In this document: positions 5,516 through 8,550 of the stretch, in pieces | How the letters are laid out: the number at the start of each line of letters is the position of its first letter | How positions within the stretch are numbered: position 1 is the first letter of the stretch | Origin: ZC4RG30 sp039800965 | GTDB lineage: Bacteria; Pseudomonadota; Gammaproteobacteria; Steroidobacterales; Steroidobacteraceae | Length of the DNA stretch: 8,550 nucleotides | Assembly: GCA_039800965.1 (NCBI GenBank) | Contig: JBDLPS010000102.1 | Coordinates: 1 to 8,550 of the forward strand | Direction: 5' to 3' | The notes under the pieces: model-generated | What the model saw: the letters and a program-made list of their open reading frames with translations, nothing else | Told to the model about the DNA's origin: nothing | Database searches by the model: none | Program-made: the position numbers and the translations under genes

Positions 5516-6217
5516 TCAGGCCGTCGCCGGCTGCTCGGCGGCAGCCGCGTCAGCGGACTCGACCGGAGCCTCGTTCGGCTGGTCGAAGACCTCGCCCTTG
5601 AAGATCCAGACCTTGATACCGATCACGCCGTAGGTCGTACGGGCCTCGGCATGCGCGTAGTCGATATCGGCACGGAAGGTGTGCAGCGGAATGCGGCCCT
5701 CGCGGGTCTGCTCCGTGCGGGCGATCTCGGAACCGTTCAGGCGGCCCGACAAGCGCACCTTCACGCCCAACGCGCCACTGCGCATGGTGCTCATGACGGC
5801 ACGCTTCATCGCACGGCGGAACATCACGCGCTTTTCGATCTGCTGCGCGATACCCTCGGCGACGAGCTGGGACTCGAGCTCCGGCTTGCGGATTTCGGCC
5901 ACATTGATGCGCACGTCACCGACCGACATGCCCAGCAGCTTTCCGGTCTCGGCGCGCAGCTTCTCGATGTCCTCGCCCTTCTTGCCGATCACGATGCCCG
6001 GACGAGCCGTATGCACGGTGATATTGACCTTGCGGGCAGCGCGCTCGATCTGGATGCGGCTAACCGAAGCCTCGGCGAGACGCTTCTTGAGGAACTCGCG
6101 TACACGGAAATCCGTGAGCACCTGGCCCGGGAATTCCTTCTTGCCGGCATACCACTTGGACACCCAGTCCCGGGTGATGCCGAGTCGAATTCCGAGCGGA
6201 TTGACCTTCTGGCCCAT
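5516..6217 (-). CDS. rpsC: 30S ribosomal protein S3 (uS3)
   Basis: S3 lines the mRNA entry tunnel of the 30S head and contributes mRNA helicase activity with S4 and S5. The product is 233 residues. The N-terminal domain begins MGQKVNPLGIRLGITRDW. A type-II KH domain follows, with the GxxG loop GKKG at 78-81 in ARPGIVIGKKGEDIEKLR. The C-terminal domain holds Arg134, Arg135 and Lys138 (VMFRRAMKRAV), matching the E. coli helicase residues, then PLHTFRADIDYAHAEA and TTYGVIGIKVWIFKGE. The last 22 or so residues (DQPNEAPVESADAAAAEQPA and on) are Ala/Glu/Pro-rich and lack Lys and Arg, unlike the basic E. coli tail. The ATG at 6217 is 3 nt after rplV, with GGAAGGAA upstream. Confidence 0.98.
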   Translation of the reverse strand: MGQKVNPLGIRLGITRDWVSKWYAGKKEFPGQVLTDFRVREFLKKRLAEASVSRIQIERAARKVNITVHTARPGIVIGKKGEDIEKLRAETGKLLGMSVGDVRINVAEIRKPELESQLVAEGIAQQIEKRVMFRRAMKRAVMSTMRSGALGVKVRLSGRLNGSEIARTEQTREGRIPLHTFRADIDYAHAEARTTYGVIGIKVWIFKGEVFDQPNEAPVESADAAAAEQPATA

Positions 6218-6220
6218 TCG

Positions 6221-6562
6221 CTATTCCTTCCTGCCGTCGCTAACGTGGACGGTAATGTGACTCGAACGCTTCACGATGCGGTTGCCGCGACCCTTCGCGC
6301 GCGCATGGAAGCGCTTCTGTAACGGCGCCTCGTCGACCTCGATCCTGGAGATCTTCAGCTCGTCGATGTCGGCACCATGGTTGTGCTCGGCGTTCGCCAC
6401 GGCGGACTCGAGCGCCTTGAGTACAAGCGCAGCACCCTTCTTGGGCATGAAGCGGAGCGTCGACAACGCAATACCGACGGCCTTGCCGCGGACGACGTCA
6501 GCGATCAGGCGGCACTTCTGCGGGGAAATGTGCGCGTAACGGAATTTGGCAAAAGTCTGCAT
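6221..6562 (-). CDS. rplV: 50S ribosomal protein L22 (uL22)
   Basis: L22 binds all 23S rRNA domains; its long beta-hairpin narrows the nascent-peptide tunnel opposite L4. The product is 113 residues (E. coli 110). Helical body motifs are ISPQKCRLIADVVRGK (12-27), PKKGAALVLKALESAVANAE (40-59) and NHGADIDELKI. The tunnel hairpin and signature lie at 76-107 (VDEAPLQKRFHARAKGRG, then RIVKRSSHITV). The N-terminus MQTFAKFRYAH departs from the more common MEVTAKLRGA form, and the hairpin has HARAKGRG where E. coli has MPRAKGRA. The ATG at 6562 follows TAAGG, which includes the rpsS stop, with a 9-nt gap. Confidence 0.97.
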   Translation of the reverse strand: MQTFAKFRYAHISPQKCRLIADVVRGKAVGIALSTLRFMPKKGAALVLKALESAVANAEHNHGADIDELKISRIEVDEAPLQKRFHARAKGRGNRIVKRSSHITVHVSDGRKE

Positions 6563-6571
6563 GGCTCAACC

Positions 6572-6847
6572 TTAGGTCGAAACCTTCTTGTCGCCCGAGT
6601 GCCCCTTGAAGGTGCGCGTGGGCGAGAACTCACCGAGCTTGTGACCGACCATGTTCTCGGTAACAAGCACCGGCACGTGCTGCTTGCCGTTGTGGACGGC
6701 GATCGTAAGACCAACCATCTCCGGCAGAACCATCGAGCGACGCGACCAGGTCTTGATCGGCTTGCGGTCGTTCTTGGCGACAGCCACCTCGACCTTTTTC
6801 GCGAGGTGCAGGTCGATGAACGGACCCTTCTTCAACGAACGTGGCAC
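6572..6847 (-). CDS. rpsS: 30S ribosomal protein S19 (uS19)
   Basis: S19 sits in the 30S head next to S13 and contacts the A-site finger region. The product is 91 residues (E. coli 92). It begins PRSLKKGPFIDLHLAKKVE after the start residue and includes KTWSRRSMVLPEMVGLTIAV (32-51). The signature runs across 53-82 (HNGKQHVPVLVTENMVGHK, then LGEFSPTRTFKGH). The start codon is GTG at 6847, three bases after the rplB stop. GGAGG lies 9 nt upstream, inside the last rplB codons. No in-frame ATG offers a better start, since the family begins MPRS. Confidence 0.98.
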   Translation of the reverse strand: MPRSLKKGPFIDLHLAKKVEVAVAKNDRKPIKTWSRRSMVLPEMVGLTIAVHNGKQHVPVLVTENMVGHKLGEFSPTRTFKGHSGDKKVST

Positions 6848-6850
6848 AGC

Positions 6851-7675
6851 TTATTTCCTCCGCTGCACGATCATGCTGGTGGTGCGCTTGTTACGACGGG
6901 TCTTCTTGCCCTTCGTCTGCCAGCCCCACGGCGAAACCGGATGCGGGTTGCCCTGGCCGGACTTGCCCTCACCACCACCGTGCGGATGATCGACCGGGTT
7001 CATGACGACACCGCGGACGGTCGGGCGAACGCCGCGCCAACGCTTGGCACCGGCCTTGCCGTAAACGCGCAGGTTGTGCTCGTCGTTGCTGACTTCGCCC
7101 AGCGTCGCGCGGCAGTCGATGTGGACCTTGCGGGTCTCGCCAGACTTCAGGCGGATGTAGGCGTAGATGCCTTCGCGAGCCGTGTACTGCACCGATGCGC
7201 CGGCACTACGGGCGATCTGCGCGCCCTTGCCCGGCTTCATCTCGATGTTGTGAACGGTCGAGCCGACGGGGATATGCCGCAGGGCCATCGCATTGCCGAC
7301 CTTGATCGGCGAATCAGCACCCGAGCGGATTTCGTCGCCGACCTTCAGCCCCTTGGGCGCGATGATGTAGCGACGCTCGCCATCGAGGTACTTGATCAGC
7401 GCGATGTGGGCAGTGCGGTTCGGATCGTACTCGACCGTCTCGACGACGCCGGCGATGCCGTCCTTGTCGCGCTTGAAGTCGATCAGACGATACTTCTGGC
7501 GCGAACCGCCACCCACATGCCGGGTGGTGATACGGCCGAAGTGGTTGCGGGCGCCCGTCTTGTTCTGGTGCACGGTGAGCGGCGCGTACGGGCCGCCCTT
7601 GTGCAGGTGCGAGCGGTCGACGCGGACGACGAAACGCGCGCCCGGCGACGTTGGTTTAAGCTTGATCAGTGCCAT
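6851..7675 (-). CDS. rplB: 50S ribosomal protein L2 (uL2)
   Basis: L2 is one of the most conserved ribosomal proteins. It binds 23S rRNA near the peptidyl-transferase centre and is needed for subunit association and peptide bond formation. The product is 274 residues (E. coli 273). The N-terminal OB-like domain spans about 40-125 (GARNHFGRITTRHVGGGSRQ at 41-60, YRLIDFKRDKDGI). An SH3-like domain follows (VGSTVHNIEMKPGKGAQIAR, 137-156). The C-terminal loop carries the signature MNPVDHPHGGGEGKS (225-239), including the invariant histidine cluster His230/His232. The tail is strongly basic (KGKKTRRNKRTTSMIVQRRK). The ATG at 7675 follows AGGTAA by 6 nt. The 40-nt gap before it holds a hairpin. Confidence 0.99.
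   Translation of the reverse strand: MALIKLKPTSPGARFVVRVDRSHLHKGGPYAPLTVHQNKTGARNHFGRITTRHVGGGSRQKYRLIDFKRDKDGIAGVVETVEYDPNRTAHIALIKYLDGERRYIIAPKGLKVGDEIRSGADSPIKVGNAMALRHIPVGSTVHNIEMKPGKGAQIARSAGASVQYTAREGIYAYIRLKSGETRKVHIDCRATLGEVSNDEHNLRVYGKAGAKRWRGVRPTVRGVVMNPVDHPHGGGEGKSGQGNPHPVSPWGWQTKGKKTRRNKRTTSMIVQRRK
6857..6861 (-). promoter_or_regulatory. Shine-Dalgarno of rpsS within the rplB tail
   Basis: The minus strand reads GGAGG, formed by the Arg-Arg codons (CGG AGG) at the end of rplB, 9 nt before the GTG start of rpsS. This consensus site supports the non-ATG start at 6847. Confidence 0.75.
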
Positions 7676-7693
7676 GTTCGGTTACCTGTATGG

Positions 7694-7712
7694 GAGCGCC
7701 GCAGCGGCGCCC
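7694..7712 (-). other. GC-rich hairpin between rplW and rplB
   Basis: On the transcript the 7-base arms GCGCCGC and GCGGCGC flank a single T, forming a perfect inverted repeat (7696-7710) that can be extended by a G-U and a G-C pair to 7694-7712. In practice the central bases would open into a 3-5 nt loop. It begins 3 nt after the rplW stop and lies upstream of the rplB Shine-Dalgarno, in the longest gap of the S10 half seen here (40 nt). No T-run follows, so intrinsic termination is unlikely. A role in mRNA stability or in separating L23 and L2 translation is only inference. Confidence 0.6.
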
Positions 7713-7715
7713 GCC

Positions 7716-8018
7716 TTACTTCCTGCCCTGGGCCTCGAAGTCGATCGCCTGGCCCTCAGCGAGCCGGACGTACGCCTTCTTCCAGTCCTGCGTGCGGCCG
7801 ATGGTGCGCCCGAAGCGACGCTCCTTGCCCGGCTCGTTGACGACCTGGACGCCCGCGACCTTGACGTCGAACATCAGCTCGACGGCCTGCTTGATCTCGG
7901 TCTTGTCCGCGTCGCGACGCACGCGGAACGTGTACTGGTTGGCGTTCGCCATCGCCATGGAGGTTTTCTCCGTGACGTGCGGCGCGACCAGAATGGTGAT
8001 CAGACGTTCGCGACTCAT
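7716..8018 (-). CDS. rplW: 50S ribosomal protein L23 (uL23)
   Basis: L23 is at the tunnel exit and is the main docking site for trigger factor, SRP and the SecYEG translocon. The product is 100 residues, the E. coli length. It shows MSRERLITILVAPHVTEKTS at the N-terminus, YTFRVRRDADKTEIKQAVE (29-47), and the C-terminal signature RRFGRTIGRTQDWKKAYVRL (67-86). The ATG at 8018 overlaps the rplD stop as ATGA, so translation is probably coupled to L4. The Shine-Dalgarno lies inside the rplD end (GAGGAG about 8 nt upstream). The stop TAA is followed by the hairpin before rplB. Confidence 0.98.
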   Translation of the reverse strand: MSRERLITILVAPHVTEKTSMAMANANQYTFRVRRDADKTEIKQAVELMFDVKVAGVQVVNEPGKERRFGRTIGRTQDWKKAYVRLAEGQAIDFEAQGRK

Positions 8019-8550
8019 TGCAGGCGCTCCTCGAGCAGCTTGACGGCGCCGACGGTGATCAACACCTTGTCATGGGCGGCCAGCGACAGCGGATTGACGC
8101 CGGCGACCGTCACCACCTCGACATGCGGCAGGTTGCGGGCAGCAAGGAAGATCTTCTCGTCCTGCGCCTCCACGATGACCAGCACGTTTTCGAGCGCCAG
8201 GGACTTCAACTGCCCGACGAGCAGCCTGGTCTTCGGCTCGGCGATCGCCAGATCCTGCAGGACCACGAGGCGATCCTGACGGACCAGCTCGCCCAGCATC
8301 GAACGGATGCCGGCGCGGTACATCTTGCGGTTGACCTTCTGGGAATAGTCCCGCGGACGCGCAGCAAAAGCGCGCCCACCACCGACCCAGATGGGGCTAC
8401 GGATCGAACCGGCACGCGCAGAGCCGGTGCCCTTCTGGCCCCAAGGCTTCTTGCCGCCGCCACGCACTTCCGCACGGCTCTTCTGGCGCTTCGTGCCCGA
8501 ACGACCGGCAGCCATGTAGGCCGTGACGATCTGATGGACCAGCGCCTCGT
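8015..8550 (-). CDS. rplD: 50S ribosomal protein L4 (uL4), C-terminal part (5' end beyond window)
   Basis: L4 binds 23S rRNA, shapes the nascent-peptide tunnel with L22, and in E. coli also represses its own S10 operon. The visible 177 residues begin EALVHQIVTAYMAAGRSGTK, matching E. coli L4 from Glu25, so about 24 residues are missing at the right edge. The Met at 8515 is internal, not the start. The tunnel loop GGGKKPWGQKGTGSARAGS includes Lys63 (E. coli numbering) but has Gly at 61 and Ser at 67, where E. coli has arginine. Further conserved parts are SPIWVGGGRAFAARP, KVNRKMYRAGIRSMLGELVR, LFLAARNL-type segment IFLAARNLPHVEVV and LAAHDKVLITVGAVK. The S10 leader where L4 would act is outside the window. 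Confidence 0.97.
   Translation of the reverse strand, partial: EALVHQIVTAYMAAGRSGTKRQKSRAEVRGGGKKPWGQKGTGSARAGSIRSPIWVGGGRAFAARPRDYSQKVNRKMYRAGIRSMLGELVRQDRLVVLQDLAIAEPKTRLLVGQLKSLALENVLVIVEAQDEKIFLAARNLPHVEVVTVAGVNPLSLAAHDKVLITVGAVKLLEERLQ

Noticed and set aside
5051..6322. Long open frame on the plus strand (423 codons)
   Set aside because: It lies antisense to rpmC, rplP, rpsC and rplV. Its His/Arg/Leu/Ala-rich translation is typical of reading the complement of GC-rich genes, and it has no recognisable domain.
7694..7712. Intrinsic terminator between rplW and rplB (also considered at 2592-2610)
   Set aside because: Both stems lack a following T-run and lie between essential co-transcribed genes, so they are listed as hairpins of unknown role.
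6377..7840. Long open frame on the plus strand (487 codons)
   Set aside because: It is antisense to rplV, rpsS, rplB and rplW, with the same low-complexity composition. Stop-free antisense frames are expected at this GC content.
1..8550. A hidden novel system (defence, mobile or small-RNA element) inside the cluster
   Set aside because: The 20 canonical genes account for nearly every base, the largest gap is 50 nt at most, and there are no repeats, insertion signs or breaks in gene order or base composition.

Overview
The window is one uninterrupted stretch of the bacterial S10-spc ribosomal protein cluster, all on the minus strand, so transcription runs from the right edge (8550) to the left edge (1). 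In transcription order it holds rplD (5' end cut off), rplW, rplB, rpsS, rplV, rpsC, rplP, rpmC, rpsQ, rplN, rplX, rplE, rpsN, rpsH, rplF, rplR, rpsE, rpmD, rplO and secY (3' end cut off): 20 genes, no insertions, no inversions, no broken frames. The order matches the E. coli S10 and spc operons.

Organism: a GC-rich proteobacterium, most likely a gammaproteobacterium. This rests on the presence of rpmD/L30, the zinc-free 101-residue form of S14, E. coli-like lengths of nearly every protein, and proteobacterial-type sequences of L6, L16, S5 and L2. I cannot place it below class with confidence. The infA/rpmJ region that would help separate beta- from gammaproteobacteria lies beyond the left edge.

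Layout: 8015-8550 to 4603 is the S10 half (large- and small-subunit proteins plus the tunnel proteins L4, L22 and L23). 4583 to 1 is the spc half (L14 to L15, then the SecY translocon). The junction between rpsQ and rplN is only 19 nt, so the halves appear to be one transcription unit here. Gaps are 0-40 nt and several genes overlap by 1 or 4 nt (rplD/rplW, rplP/rpmC, rpmC/rpsQ, rpmD/rplO), as expected for translational coupling. Almost every gene has a recognisable Shine-Dalgarno sequence. No gene-free stretch exceeds 50 nt. I see no promoter, intrinsic terminator, tRNA, mobile element, repeat array or CRISPR.

Together the products build the ribosome: L2, L3-neighbouring L4, L22, L23, L24, L29, L16, L5, L18, L14, L6, L15 and L30 for the 50S subunit, and S19, S3, S17, S14, S8 and S5 for the 30S subunit. 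SecY is the membrane channel that docks at the L23/L29 tunnel exit. I find no undescribed system here. The points worth a second look are small: two perfect intergenic hairpins, the absence of the E. coli-type S8 operator helix, the short S10-spc junction, two arginine losses in the L4 tunnel loop, an acidic S3 tail, one S17 motif substitution, and two start-codon choices.
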